From contig HF993193.1 in assembly GCA_000436795.1 (NCBI GenBank), forward strand, positions 1 through 44,381: 44,381 bases of DNA, in the 5' to 3' direction. Positions within the stretch are counted from its first letter, which is position 1, and each line of letters opens with the position of its first letter. Origin of the DNA: Bacteroides sp. CAG:1076. GTDB taxonomy: Bacteria; Bacteroidota; Bacteroidia; Bacteroidales; Bacteroidaceae. The notes under the pieces were generated by a model, which searched no databases, was not told the origin of the DNA, and saw only the letters and a program-made list of their open reading frames with translations. The translations under genes were made by a program, and so were the position numbers. Below are positions 16,081-24,853 of this stretch, one piece after another.

Positions 16081-17775
16081 ATGTGTGGAATAGCCTGCAT
16101 TTTCAATATCAAAAAACAAACGCCGGAGCTAAGGCAGAAAGCCTTGGCAATGGCAAAAAAGATACGTCATCGCGGCCCGGACTGGAGTGGCATTTACTGC
16201 GGTGGAAGTGCCATACTGGCACACGAACGTCTTTCCATTGTAGACCCTCAGTCGGGAGGCCAGCCTCTTTACTCCAGCGACGGGAAAAAAGTGCTTGCCG
16301 TAAATGGTGAAATTTACAATCATCGTGACATCCGTGCACAGTATGCCGGCCGGTACGACTTCAAGACAGGCAGCGACTGCGAAGTAATTCTGGCACTTTA
16401 TCAGGAGAAAGGCATTCACTTTCTGGAAGACCTGAGCGGTATTTTCGCTTTCGCTCTTTACGACGAAGAACGCGACGAGTTCCTGATAGCTCGCGACCCG
16501 ATAGGCGTTATACCTTTATATATAGGTCGTGATGCAGACGGAACTGTATATTGCGCCAGTGAACTGAAGGCCCTGGAAGGATTCTGTGAGGAATACGAAC
16601 CTTTCCTGCCCGGACACTACTACTGGAGCCGTGAAGGAAAAATGAAACGCTGGTACAAACGCGACTGGATGGAATACGATGCCGTAAAAGACCGTTACAC
16701 GTCATTGCCCGAAGCCGAGGCATATACCGCTCAGGTAAACGACGTGCGTACAGCCCTCGAAGCTGCCGTACGCCGCCAGTTGATGAGTGATGTGCCTTAC
16801 GGTGTCCTGTTGTCCGGAGGTCTGGACTCTTCAGTTATCTCTGCCATTGCAAAGATTTATGCCGACAAGCGTATCGAAGCCGACGGAAAAGCACCTGCAT
16901 GGTGGCCTCAGTTGCACTCGTTCGCTGTAGGACTGAAGGGAGCGCCCGATCTGGAAAAGGCCCGTATCGTTGCCGAACATATCGGAACCGTACATCATGA
17001 AATCAACTATACCATCCAGGAAGGTCTGGATGCCATACGCGACGTTATCTATTACATCGAAACCTACGACGTAACAACAGTCCGTGCCTCTACCCCGATG
17101 TACCTGCTGGCACGCGTCATCAAGTCGATGGGTATCAAGATGGTGCTCAGTGGAGAAGGTGCCGACGAAGTATTCGGAGGTTATCTTTACTTCCACAAAG
17201 CTCCTACACCGGAGGCTTTCCACGAAGAAACTGTCCGCAAGCTTTCCAAACTCTATTTGTACGACTGCCTGCGCGCCAACAAGTCGCTTGCCGCATGGGG
17301 CGTAGAAGGACGTGTTCCGTTCCTCGACAAAGAGTTTCTGGATGTAGCCATGCGCCTGAACCCGGCAGTAAAGATGTGCCCGGGACACACCATCGAAAAA
17401 CGTGTCGTACGCGACGCCTTTGCATCTCTCCTGCCGGAAAGCATAGCATGGCGCCAGAAAGAACAGTTCTCCGATGGAGTAGGCTATTCATGGATAGACA
17501 CCCTGAAGGCAATTACAGCCGCAGCCGTCAGCGACGAGGAAATGAAGCACGCAGCAGAACGATTCCCGATCAACCCGCCCCAGAACAAGGAAGAATATTA
17601 CTACCGCAGCATTTTCGAAGAACATTTCCCCAGCGACTCGGCTGCCCGTAGCGTACCAAGTGTACCAAGTGTGGCATGTTCTACGGCAGAGGCACTGGCA
17701 TGGGATGCAAGTTTCAAGAACTTAAACGACCCAAGCGGCCGTGCCGTAGCCGGAATACACGAGGCTGCATACTAG
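16081..17775 (+). CDS. asnB: asparagine synthetase B, glutamine-hydrolysing
   Basis: It makes asparagine from aspartate, ATP and glutamine. After Met removal, Cys2 (M-C-G-I-A) is the amidotransferase nucleophile; R-G-P-D-W and N-G-E-I-Y-N-H follow. The synthetase half has the ATP pyrophosphatase loop S-G-G-L-D-S-S near residue 247 and [12 protein letters not shown]. The 564-aa length fits bacterial AsnB. A low-complexity run R-S-V-P-S-V-P-S-V lies close to the C-terminus, just before a conserved ending rich in Ala, Gly and Pro. Its place after gltBD links asparagine formation to the glutamine supply. Confidence 0.96.
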   Translation: MCGIACIFNIKKQTPELRQKALAMAKKIRHRGPDWSGIYCGGSAILAHERLSIVDPQSGGQPLYSSDGKKVLAVNGEIYNHRDIRAQYAGRYDFKTGSDCEVILALYQEKGIHFLEDLSGIFAFALYDEERDEFLIARDPIGVIPLYIGRDADGTVYCASELKALEGFCEEYEPFLPGHYYWSREGKMKRWYKRDWMEYDAVKDRYTSLPEAEAYTAQVNDVRTALEAAVRRQLMSDVPYGVLLSGGLDSSVISAIAKIYADKRIEADGKAPAWWPQLHSFAVGLKGAPDLEKARIVAEHIGTVHHEINYTIQEGLDAIRDVIYYIETYDVTTVRASTPMYLLARVIKSMGIKMVLSGEGADEVFGGYLYFHKAPTPEAFHEETVRKLSKLYLYDCLRANKSLAAWGVEGRVPFLDKEFLDVAMRLNPAVKMCPGHTIEKRVVRDAFASLLPESIAWRQKEQFSDGVGYSWIDTLKAITAAAVSDEEMKHAAERFPINPPQNKEEYYYRSIFEEHFPSDSAARSVPSVPSVACSTAEALAWDASFKNLNDPSGRAVAGIHEAAY

Positions 17776-17795
17776 ACTTTTTAAATAAAAACAAA

Positions 17796-18596
17796 ATGAA
17801 AATTAAATTTACAAAGATGCACGGCGCAGGCAATGACTACATTTACGTCAATACACTGCGTTATCCAATAGACGAACCGGAAAAGTTGTCCATCGAATGG
17901 AGCCGTCCCCATACAGGTATCGGCTCCGACGGACTGGTACTTATCTGCCCTTCCACTCAAGCCGACTTTAAGATGCGCATATTCAATGCCGACGGCTCGG
18001 AAGCACGCATGTGCGGCAATGCCAGCCGTTGTATCGGAAAATACTTATACGAAGAAGGGATGACCGACAAGACGGATATACGGCTCGAAACATTATCGGG
18101 CATCAAGATCTTGCATCTGCACGTCGGCGACAAGAATACGGTAGAAACAGTCACCGTAGACATGGGCATACCTTCAGACATCCATGAAGTAACCTTGGGA
18201 GAAGGTTATGCATTCGAAAAGGGTATTGCCGTATCAATGGGCAACCCTCATCTGGTTATTTTTGTCGATGACATCAATCAAATCAAACTCGAAGAAGTGG
18301 GACCTGTACTGGAACGTCATCCGTTGTTCCCCGACCGCGTGAATGTGGAATTTGCCCAGATTCTGTCGGATAACAAAGTCCGCATGAGAGTATGGGAACG
18401 CGGTTCGGGCATTACCATGGCTTGTGGCACGGGTGCCTGCGCCACGGCTGTTGCTTCGGCATTTACCAACCGGTGCGGAAGAAAGAGCTCCATCGTAATG
18501 GACGGAGGAACTCTCGACATCGAATGGGCTGCCGACAACCATATCTACATGACCGGTCCGGCAACCAAGGTTTTCGACGGTGAAATTAACATATAA
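17796..18596 (+). CDS. dapF: diaminopimelate epimerase
   Basis: It converts LL-diaminopimelate to the meso form used for lysine and peptidoglycan. The start at 17796 gives [15 protein letters not shown], the standard DapF N-terminus; an in-frame ATG at 17676 lies inside asnB and is rejected. The two catalytic cysteines are seen as M-C-G-N-A-S-R-C (Cys73) and A-C-G-T-G-A-C-A-T-A (about Cys210). Length 266 aa is normal. It is 20 bp after asnB and 16 bp before dapL, whose product is its substrate. Confidence 0.96.
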   Translation: MKIKFTKMHGAGNDYIYVNTLRYPIDEPEKLSIEWSRPHTGIGSDGLVLICPSTQADFKMRIFNADGSEARMCGNASRCIGKYLYEEGMTDKTDIRLETLSGIKILHLHVGDKNTVETVTVDMGIPSDIHEVTLGEGYAFEKGIAVSMGNPHLVIFVDDINQIKLEEVGPVLERHPLFPDRVNVEFAQILSDNKVRMRVWERGSGITMACGTGACATAVASAFTNRCGRKSSIVMDGGTLDIEWAADNHIYMTGPATKVFDGEINI

Positions 18597-18612
18597 TCAT
18601 AAGACATAATAT

Positions 18613-19842
18613 ATGGCATTAGTAAACGAACATTTTCTCAAATTACCGGGAAGTTACTTATTCTCGGACATAGCAAAAAAAGTAAACGCATTTAAAATTA
18701 CACACCCCGGAAAGAAACTGATCCGACTGGGCATAGGCGATGTAACCCGCCCTCTTCCTGCCGTAAGCATCGAAGCCATGCATCGTGCGGTAGACGAAAT
18801 GGCAGATGCCAAGACATTCCACGGATATGGTCCCGAACAAGGTTACGATTTTCTGATAGAGGCAATCATCAAGCATGATTTTGCACCACGAGGTATCAGC
18901 CTCAGCCCTTCCGAAGTATTCATCAGCGACGGAGCCAAGAGTGATACCGGAAACATCGGCGAACTGCTCCGCTGGGACAACAGTATGGGAATCACCGATC
19001 CGGTTTATCCTGTGTATGTAGACAGCAACATCATGTGCGGACGCTCGGGTACACTGGACGAGAATGGAAAATGGAGCAACGTGACTTATTTCCCATGCAC
19101 CGAAGAAAACAACTTCATCCCCGAACTACCCAAGCACAGAGTCGACCTGATCTATCTGTGTTATCCTAATAACCCGACAGGTACTACCCTTACGCACGAC
19201 CAACTGAAGAAGTGGGTAGACTATGCGCTTGCCAATGATACACTGATTATCTTCGACGCCGCATACGAGGCTTTCATCCAAGAACCCGACGTCCCCCACT
19301 CTATCTACGAGATCCGAGGCGCCAAGAAAGTAGCTATCGAAATCCGCAGTTTCTCGAAAACGGCCGGATTTACCGGCGTTCGTTGCGGATACACTGTCAT
19401 CCCGAAAGAAGTGACAGCAGCCAGCCTCGACGGACAACGTATTCCACTGAATCCGTTATGGAACCGCCGCCAATGTACCAAATTCAACGGAACAAGCTAT
19501 ATCACCCAGCGCGGTGCGGAAGCAATCTATACGCCCGACGGACAGAAACAAATAAAAGAAACCATCAATTATTACATGGAAAATGCCCGCATCATGCGCG
19601 AAAGCCTGAAGAAAGTCGGCCTCAGCGTATATGGAGGTGTAAATGCTCCGTACATCTGGCTGAAAGTGCCGGAAGGTACAACCTCATGGAAGTTCTTCGA
19701 CCAGCTGTTATACGAAGTCAACATCGTAAGTACTCCGGGAGTGGGCTTCGGTCCCAGCGGTGAAGGCTATCTGCGACTCACGGCATTCGGCGAACGCGAA
19801 GACTGTCTGGAAGCCATGCAGCGCATCCAGAACTGGATTTAA
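18613..19842 (+). CDS. dapL: LL-diaminopimelate aminotransferase
   Basis: A PLP enzyme of 409 aa that makes LL-diaminopimelate from tetrahydrodipicolinate and glutamate in one step, bypassing the succinylase or acetylase routes. The Schiff-base lysine is Lys249 in [20 protein letters not shown] and D-A-A-Y-E-A-F are the other aminotransferase fold marks. It uses glutamate, produced by the upstream gltBD, and feeds DapF, which explains the operon order. A strong terminator follows 31 bp after the stop. Confidence 0.96.
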   Translation: MALVNEHFLKLPGSYLFSDIAKKVNAFKITHPGKKLIRLGIGDVTRPLPAVSIEAMHRAVDEMADAKTFHGYGPEQGYDFLIEAIIKHDFAPRGISLSPSEVFISDGAKSDTGNIGELLRWDNSMGITDPVYPVYVDSNIMCGRSGTLDENGKWSNVTYFPCTEENNFIPELPKHRVDLIYLCYPNNPTGTTLTHDQLKKWVDYALANDTLIIFDAAYEAFIQEPDVPHSIYEIRGAKKVAIEIRSFSKTAGFTGVRCGYTVIPKEVTAASLDGQRIPLNPLWNRRQCTKFNGTSYITQRGAEAIYTPDGQKQIKETINYYMENARIMRESLKKVGLSVYGGVNAPYIWLKVPEGTTSWKFFDQLLYEVNIVSTPGVGFGPSGEGYLRLTAFGEREDCLEAMQRIQNWI

Positions 19843-19872
19843 AAGAACACAAGCAATATACAATATCTGAAA

Positions 19873-19925
19873 GAAGCCGTTGTTACTTCCTGCAGCATGC
19901 AGGGTAACAACGGCTTTCGTTTTTT
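19873..19925 (+). terminator. terminator of the gltB-dapL operon
   Basis: A 13-bp stem AAGCCGTTGTTAC/GTAACAACGGCTT (19874-19886 with 19904-19916), topped by a second CCTGCA/TGCAGG helix and a TT bulge, then TCGTTTTTT. Confidence 0.9.
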
Positions 19926-19947
19926 ATCCGTGGAAACGTTTCGGCAA

Positions 19948-20037
19948 GGACATGCCGGCATCTTCCGGAAAACGTCGAGACGTTTCAAATTTTTTTGTAC
20001 AAATTTTCTAAGTTTTTGTACAAAAAATAAAAGGACT
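19948..20037 (+). repeat. dispersed intergenic repeat, copy B
   Basis: Gapless partner of 646-735 in the other orientation: GGACATG (19948-19954), dyad AAACGTC-GA-GACGTTT (19970-19985), 8 nt, TTTGTACAAA (19994-20003) and TTTGTACAAA (20015-20024), again 21 bp apart. A further AAACGTTT palindrome lies just outside at 19934-19941. It sits between a terminator and the regulatory region of glnK. Confidence 0.7.
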
Positions 20038-20330
20038 TTCGGCAGGTCTTTCTTTTCTCTTCACGACAACAAATAATATTGTCTGCATACAAATTTCAAT
20101 TCAATAAGTCACCTAAAATCATTTTTGACCGACATTACGGTCAGACTTCCGGCGTTTTTTCAATACAAAAAGATTCATTATTTATGCACGCGGTAACAAT
20201 TTGAAATACAAATAAAGTAATATGATTACAATCAAGAAGAAATTAACCACATAAACTTATAATATGAAACAAATATAAATTAGTGAGAAACAATTAACCG
20301 CTTAGGCTTTACTATAAAATCAAAAAGACA
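20038..20330. other. intergenic region upstream of the glnK promoter
   Basis: About 290 bp without a gene. It has a clean inverted repeat TGACCG-acatta-CGGTCA at 20126-20143 and GTAAT-ATG-ATTAC near 20217-20229, either of which could be an operator. No consensus sigma-54 -24/-12 site was found by eye. Confidence 0.4.
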
Positions 20331-20338
20331 TAATTTTG
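20308..20338 (+). promoter_or_regulatory. probable promoter of glnK-amtB-glnN
   Basis: TTTA (20308-20311), 19 nt, TAATTTTG (20331-20338): one mismatch to the consensus. It would give a leader of about 280 nt before glnK. No better promoter was found nearer the gene. Confidence 0.5.
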
Positions 20339-20341
20339 CAA

Positions 20342-20620
20342 TACAGAAAAACAAAAAGAAACTAAATAAGAGATTTAAATAAATCAATAGTATTTATATG
20401 AAGAAAATACTTTCATATAGGCACATATAAAAACTATTTTAAGACGAAAAGCAATGAAAAGGGAAATACAACTAAAGAGAACGCAGACCTGTATCAAAGC
20501 TGCATGGTAACAGCAAACTTATTTCAGGAATGTTTTAAAGAAAGTCAACGGGTATAGTTTTCTTAAGGACAAAAAGACAGGATAACATTTATAACACTAC
20601 AAAATACAAATACAAGAATT
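20342..20620 (+). other. long 5' leader of glnK, possible regulatory RNA
   Basis: The stretch is transcribed if the promoter at 20308-20338 is right. It holds two short ORFs, 20398-20430 (10 codons) and 20454-20510 (18 codons), and nested complementary arms (CCTG...GCTG...CAGC...CAGG) around 20487-20529. It does not match a riboswitch known to me. Confidence 0.35.
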
Positions 20621-20977
20621 ATGAAAAAAATTGAAGCCATTATCCGCAGAACACGGTTCGAAGATGTCAAAGAAGCCCTGCTGGCAGCCGACATCGAGTG
20701 GTTTTCTTACTACGACGTAAGAGGAGTAGGAAAAACTCGTGAAGGCCGTATCTATCGAGGAATCGTATACGATACCAGTTCGATAGAAAGAATACTTATA
20801 TCAATCGTTGTGCGCGACAAGAATGTGGAGAAAACAATTCAGGCTGTCATGAAAGCAGCCCGGACAGGTGAGATTGGAGATGGCCGCATTTTCGTCATTC
20901 CGGTGGAAGATTCCATCCGTATCCGTACGGGAGAAAGAGGCGACATCTCACTTTACAACGCAGAACAGGAAAAATAA
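20621..20977 (+). CDS. glnK: PII nitrogen regulatory protein
   Basis: The 118-aa trimer-forming PII protein senses 2-oxoglutarate, ATP and ADP and plugs AmtB when nitrogen is ample. The T-loop carries Y-R-G-I-V-Y, so Tyr50 aligns with the uridylylated Tyr51 of E. coli PII. The B-loop T-G-E-I-G-D-G-R-I-F-V and C-loop R-I-R-T-G-E-R-G-D are intact. The N-terminal part differs from classical GlnB at R-R-T-R-F-E-D-V-K-E-A-L. Placement 31 bp before amtB is the usual glnK-amtB pairing. Confidence 0.95.
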   Translation: MKKIEAIIRRTRFEDVKEALLAADIEWFSYYDVRGVGKTREGRIYRGIVYDTSSIERILISIVVRDKNVEKTIQAVMKAARTGEIGDGRIFVIPVEDSIRIRTGERGDISLYNAEQEK

Positions 20978-21008
20978 CAATACAATATACAACTAAACAA
21001 GAAGAACT

Positions 21009-22271
21009 ATGGATACAAACATGATACTCGACACAGGAAACACAGCGTGGATGATTGTAGCCACGCTACTTGTACTGCTAATGACAATTCCAGGTATCGC
21101 CCTGTTTTACGGAGGACTGGTACGGCAGAAAAACGTACTGAGCATCATCATGCAGTGTATGCTTATTGTTTGTGCGGTGACCGTTATCTGGATTGCTTTC
21201 GGCTACAGTTTCGTTTTCGGAACCAGCCTGATGGACAGCGGCAGCGCGTGGTCGTTCCTGATAGGCGGATTCGACAAAGTCCTGCTGAGGGGAATTACAA
21301 CTTCCAGCCTTTCTGCCGGCAACATTCCGGAACTGATCTTCGTCTTATTCCAGTGTATGTTTGCCATCATTACTCCAGCTTTGATTCTGGGAGCGTTTGC
21401 CGAACGACTAAAATTCTCCGGCTTCCTGATATTTACCGTATTGTGGAGCATATTGGTTTATATTCCTATGGCACACTGGGTATGGGGAGGAGGATTCCTC
21501 CAGCAGATGGGTGCGATAGACTTTGCAGGAGGAACCGTAGTACACATCAATGCAGGTATTTCAGCTCTCGTAATGGCTATTATGGCAGGAAAGAGAAGTG
21601 ATTATAAAATCGGTCATCCTATCACTCCACACAACATCACATTTGTATTTCTGGGTACAGCTTTCTTGTGGCTGGGATGGTTCGGATTCAATGCCGGAAG
21701 CGGCTTGCAGGCCGACGGAATAGCAGCCAATGCTTTTCTGGTGACTCATCTGGCTACCTGTGTAGCAGCACTGACATGGATGGCAATCGACTGGATCCAT
21801 AACAAGAAACCTACGACTGTAGGTGCATGTACAGGCGCTGTTTCAGGTCTGGTAGCCATAACTCCGGCTGCAGGAACGGTAGATATTTTCGGAGCCTTCT
21901 GCATCGGACTGATTACTCCGATCATCTGCTTCTACATGGTAGCTGTCATCAAGCCGAAATTCAAATACGACGATACGCTGGATGCATTCGGAGTTCATGG
22001 CATAGGCGGCATCGTAGGTTCTATCCTGACAGGTGTATTCGCTACACAGTTCATCTCCGGCGAAGGTGGTGTAAAGGGAGCTTTATATGGCGACTGGCAT
22101 CAGTTGGGTGTACAGGTTCTGGCAACCGTCATATCCATCGTATTCAGTGCCGTGATGACTTACATCCTATTCAAGATAACAGACAGGCTGGTCGGCATCC
22201 GTGTTGACAAGCGAGTAGAAGAAGAAGGTCTGGATATCTACGAACATGGAGAATCAGCATACAATCATTAA
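21009..22271 (+). CDS. amtB: ammonium transporter
   Basis: The 420-aa inner-membrane channel conducts ammonium. Eleven hydrophobic segments are apparent, beginning directly with A-W-M-I-V-A-T-L-L-V-L-L; there is no long leader. Twin pore histidines lie in V-H-I-N-A-G and D-A-F-G-V-H-G-I-G-G. The cytoplasmic tail D-K-R-V-E-E-E-G-L-D-I-Y-E-H-G-E is the GlnK-interacting sequence. It lies between glnK and glnN, with gaps of 31 and 49 bp. Confidence 0.96.
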   Translation: MDTNMILDTGNTAWMIVATLLVLLMTIPGIALFYGGLVRQKNVLSIIMQCMLIVCAVTVIWIAFGYSFVFGTSLMDSGSAWSFLIGGFDKVLLRGITTSSLSAGNIPELIFVLFQCMFAIITPALILGAFAERLKFSGFLIFTVLWSILVYIPMAHWVWGGGFLQQMGAIDFAGGTVVHINAGISALVMAIMAGKRSDYKIGHPITPHNITFVFLGTAFLWLGWFGFNAGSGLQADGIAANAFLVTHLATCVAALTWMAIDWIHNKKPTTVGACTGAVSGLVAITPAAGTVDIFGAFCIGLITPIICFYMVAVIKPKFKYDDTLDAFGVHGIGGIVGSILTGVFATQFISGEGGVKGALYGDWHQLGVQVLATVISIVFSAVMTYILFKITDRLVGIRVDKRVEEEGLDIYEHGESAYNH

Positions 22272-22320
22272 AAAAACATATCAAACATCTTATTAAATAA
22301 TCAATCAAAATCAAGGTATT

Positions 22321-24510
22321 ATGTCAAAGTTAAGATTTAGAGTGGTAGAAAAAGCTTTTCAGACAAAACCCTTAGAAGTGCCTGTTCCGGCAGAGCGCCC
22401 GAGCGAATATTTCGCCAAGTACGTATTCAACCGTGAAAAAATGTTCAAGTATCTTCCTACACCAGTGTACAGCAAACTGGTAGATGCTATGGACAATGGA
22501 GTTGCACTCGACCGTGAAATAGCCGATAAAGTAGCAGAAGGCATGAAACGATGGGCTATGGAATTAGGAGCAACACATTATACTCACTGGTTCCAGCCGC
22601 TGACAGAAGGAACAGCCGAAAAGCACGATGCTTTTGTTGAGCACGATGGCAAGGGCGGTATGATGGAAGAGTTTTCAGGAAAACTGCTCGTACAGCAGGA
22701 ACCGGATGCATCTTCATTCCCTAACGGAGGTATCCGAAATACTTTCGAAGCCCGCGGTTACAGTGCATGGGACCCGTCTTCTCCAGTATTTGTTGTAGAC
22801 GACACATTGTGCATCCCGACCATATTCATCGCTTACACCGGAGAATCGCTCGACTACAAGACTCCATTACTGAAGGCTTTGCGTGCCGTCAACAAAGCAG
22901 CCGTCGACGTTTGTCATTACTTTAATCCGGATGTCAAGAAAGTTGTTGCTTATCTGGGATGGGAACAAGAATATTTTCTGGTAGACGAAGGCCTTTATGC
23001 AGCACGCCCCGACCTGCTTCTTACCGGACGTACCCTGATGGGACACGAAGCATCGAAGAACCAGCAGTTGGAAGATCACTACTTTGGTGCCATTCCTACT
23101 CGTGTAGCAGCCTTCATGAAGGATTTGGAAATTCAGGCTCTGGAGCTTGGCATTCCGGTAAAGACAAGACATAATGAAGTAGCTCCTAACCAGTTTGAGC
23201 TTGCTCCTATCTTCGAAGAATGTAATCTGGCAGTAGACCACAATATGCTCATCATGTCGCTGATGAGAAAAGTTGCACGTACTCATGGTTTCCGTGTCCT
23301 GCTTCATGAAAAACCTTTCAAGGGAGTCAACGGCTCGGGCAAGCACAACAACTGGTCACTGGGTACAGATACCGGCATCTTGCTGATGGCTCCGGGAAAA
23401 ACAGCAGAAGAAAACCTGCGCTTCATTACCTTCGTGGTAAATACCTTGATGGCAGTATATCGTCATAACGGACTGCTTAAAGCGTCTATCATGAGCGCAA
23501 CCAATGCACACCGTCTGGGTGCCAACGAAGCACCTCCCGCAATTATCTCTTCTTTCCTGGGAAGACAGTTGAGCAAGGTACTCGACCACATGGAAGACAG
23601 TTCTACAGACGAACTGATTTCATTGGGCGGCAAACATGGTATGAAACTCGACATTCCGCAGATTCCGGAACTGCTGATCGATAATACAGACCGTAACCGT
23701 ACCTCTCCTTTCGCCTTCACCGGAAACAGATTTGAGTTCCGTGCCGTTGGTTCGGAAGCCAACTGTGCCAGCGCCATGATCGCACTGAATACCGCAGTTG
23801 CCGAACAGCTTGTCGAATTCAAGAAAGACGTAGACGAACTGATGGAGAAAGGTGAGCCGAAAGTATCTGCTATTATTCAGGTAATCCGCAAATACATCAA
23901 GTTGTCTAAACCTATCCGCTTCGACGGAAACGGTTATAGCGATGAATGGAAGGAAGAAGCTGCCCGCCGCGGACTGGATTGCGAAACCAGTTGCCCGCTT
24001 ATCTTCGACCGTTATCTTACTCCGGAAAGCATCAAGATGTTTGAATCGACCGGAGTCATGACCCAGAAAGAACTGGAAGCGCGTAACGAGGTAAAATGGG
24101 AAACTTACACCAAAAAGATTCAGATAGAGGCACGTGTCTTGGGAGATTTGGTCATGAACCATATTGTACCTATCGCTACCGACTATCAGACAAAACTGCT
24201 GGATAATGTATATAAGATGAAAGGACTTTTCCCTGCCGAAGAAGCCGATCACCTGTCATCAGAAAATCTGGCTATCATCCGGAAGATTTCAGAACATACT
24301 ATCTACATCAAAGAACATGTAGATGCAATGGTTGAAGCCCGCAAGGTTGCCAACAAGATTACGGACGAACGTGAAAAAGCAATTGCTTATCACGACAATA
24401 TTTCTCCGATGCTGGAACAGATTCGTTACCACATCGACAAGCTGGAGTTGATTGTTGACGACCAGATGTGGACACTTCCTAAATATAGAGAGCTGTTATT
24501 CATAAGATAA
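22321..24510 (+). CDS. glnN: glutamine synthetase type III
   Basis: It forms glutamine from glutamate, ammonium and ATP. At 729 aa it is of the GSIII class, first known from Bacteroides and Butyrivibrio, and far longer than the roughly 470-aa GlnA. Seen motifs: R-H-N-E-V-A-P-N-Q-F-E-L-A-P, K-P-F-K-G-V-N-G-S-G-K-H-N-N-W-S, and D-N-T-D-R-N-R-T-S-P-F-A-F with the arginine set for substrate binding. The extended C-terminal helical domain with R-K-I-S-E-H-T-I is typical. Together with AmtB, GlnK and GltBD it completes a GS-GOGAT route within 15 kb. Confidence 0.95.
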   Translation: MSKLRFRVVEKAFQTKPLEVPVPAERPSEYFAKYVFNREKMFKYLPTPVYSKLVDAMDNGVALDREIADKVAEGMKRWAMELGATHYTHWFQPLTEGTAEKHDAFVEHDGKGGMMEEFSGKLLVQQEPDASSFPNGGIRNTFEARGYSAWDPSSPVFVVDDTLCIPTIFIAYTGESLDYKTPLLKALRAVNKAAVDVCHYFNPDVKKVVAYLGWEQEYFLVDEGLYAARPDLLLTGRTLMGHEASKNQQLEDHYFGAIPTRVAAFMKDLEIQALELGIPVKTRHNEVAPNQFELAPIFEECNLAVDHNMLIMSLMRKVARTHGFRVLLHEKPFKGVNGSGKHNNWSLGTDTGILLMAPGKTAEENLRFITFVVNTLMAVYRHNGLLKASIMSATNAHRLGANEAPPAIISSFLGRQLSKVLDHMEDSSTDELISLGGKHGMKLDIPQIPELLIDNTDRNRTSPFAFTGNRFEFRAVGSEANCASAMIALNTAVAEQLVEFKKDVDELMEKGEPKVSAIIQVIRKYIKLSKPIRFDGNGYSDEWKEEAARRGLDCETSCPLIFDRYLTPESIKMFESTGVMTQKELEARNEVKWETYTKKIQIEARVLGDLVMNHIVPIATDYQTKLLDNVYKMKGLFPAEEADHLSSENLAIIRKISEHTIYIKEHVDAMVEARKVANKITDEREKAIAYHDNISPMLEQIRYHIDKLELIVDDQMWTLPKYRELLFIR

Positions 24511-24560
24511 AAATAACCAAAAGACAAACTCTAATTTTTTTTATTGGATGTTTGATGGGA

Positions 24561-24600
24561 GTCGGGCTGTTGGGAAAACAGCTCGGCTTTATCATTTTTT
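24561..24600 (+). terminator. terminator of glnK-amtB-glnN
   Basis: An 11-bp stem (24561-24571 with 24577-24587) with two G-U pairs that hold only on the plus strand, followed by TTTATCATTTTTT. Confidence 0.85.
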
Positions 24601-24780
24601 AAAAGCGTCGCAAAAAGACATCTGCGACTGATCATGGTTATCTCCATAAAACTGAAGCAAATCAGCTTTGGGAACTACAAGTTTTATTCCTCTATCCTTA
24701 CCTTCTCCCCGATGAAGAAAGCAAAAATAGAGGAATTTCTGATGAGAACTTATTACAAATAATAAAGTTACATTTTCCAC
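24592..24780 (-). CDS. doubtful 62-aa ORF
   Basis: The ORF overlaps the terminator of the glnN operon at its 3' end. The protein (basic middle G-K-D-R-G-I-K-L-V-V-P-K, acidic-polar tail) matches no family I recognise. It may be a chance ORF or the remnant of a larger gene; there is no clear promoter. Confidence 0.2.
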   Translation of the reverse strand: MENVTLLFVISSHQKFLYFCFLHRGEGKDRGIKLVVPKADLLQFYGDNHDQSQMSFCDAFKK

Positions 24781-24853
24781 AGTGCAAGAACTCTGAGAGC
24801 AGTCGAATCAATAATCCTCTTCCTGTTTCAACAAACTTTAGCAATTTCTGCCA

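Noticed and set aside
17676..17795. Longer N-terminus for dapF
   Set aside because: Overlaps asnB; the 17796 start gives the standard DapF N-terminus.
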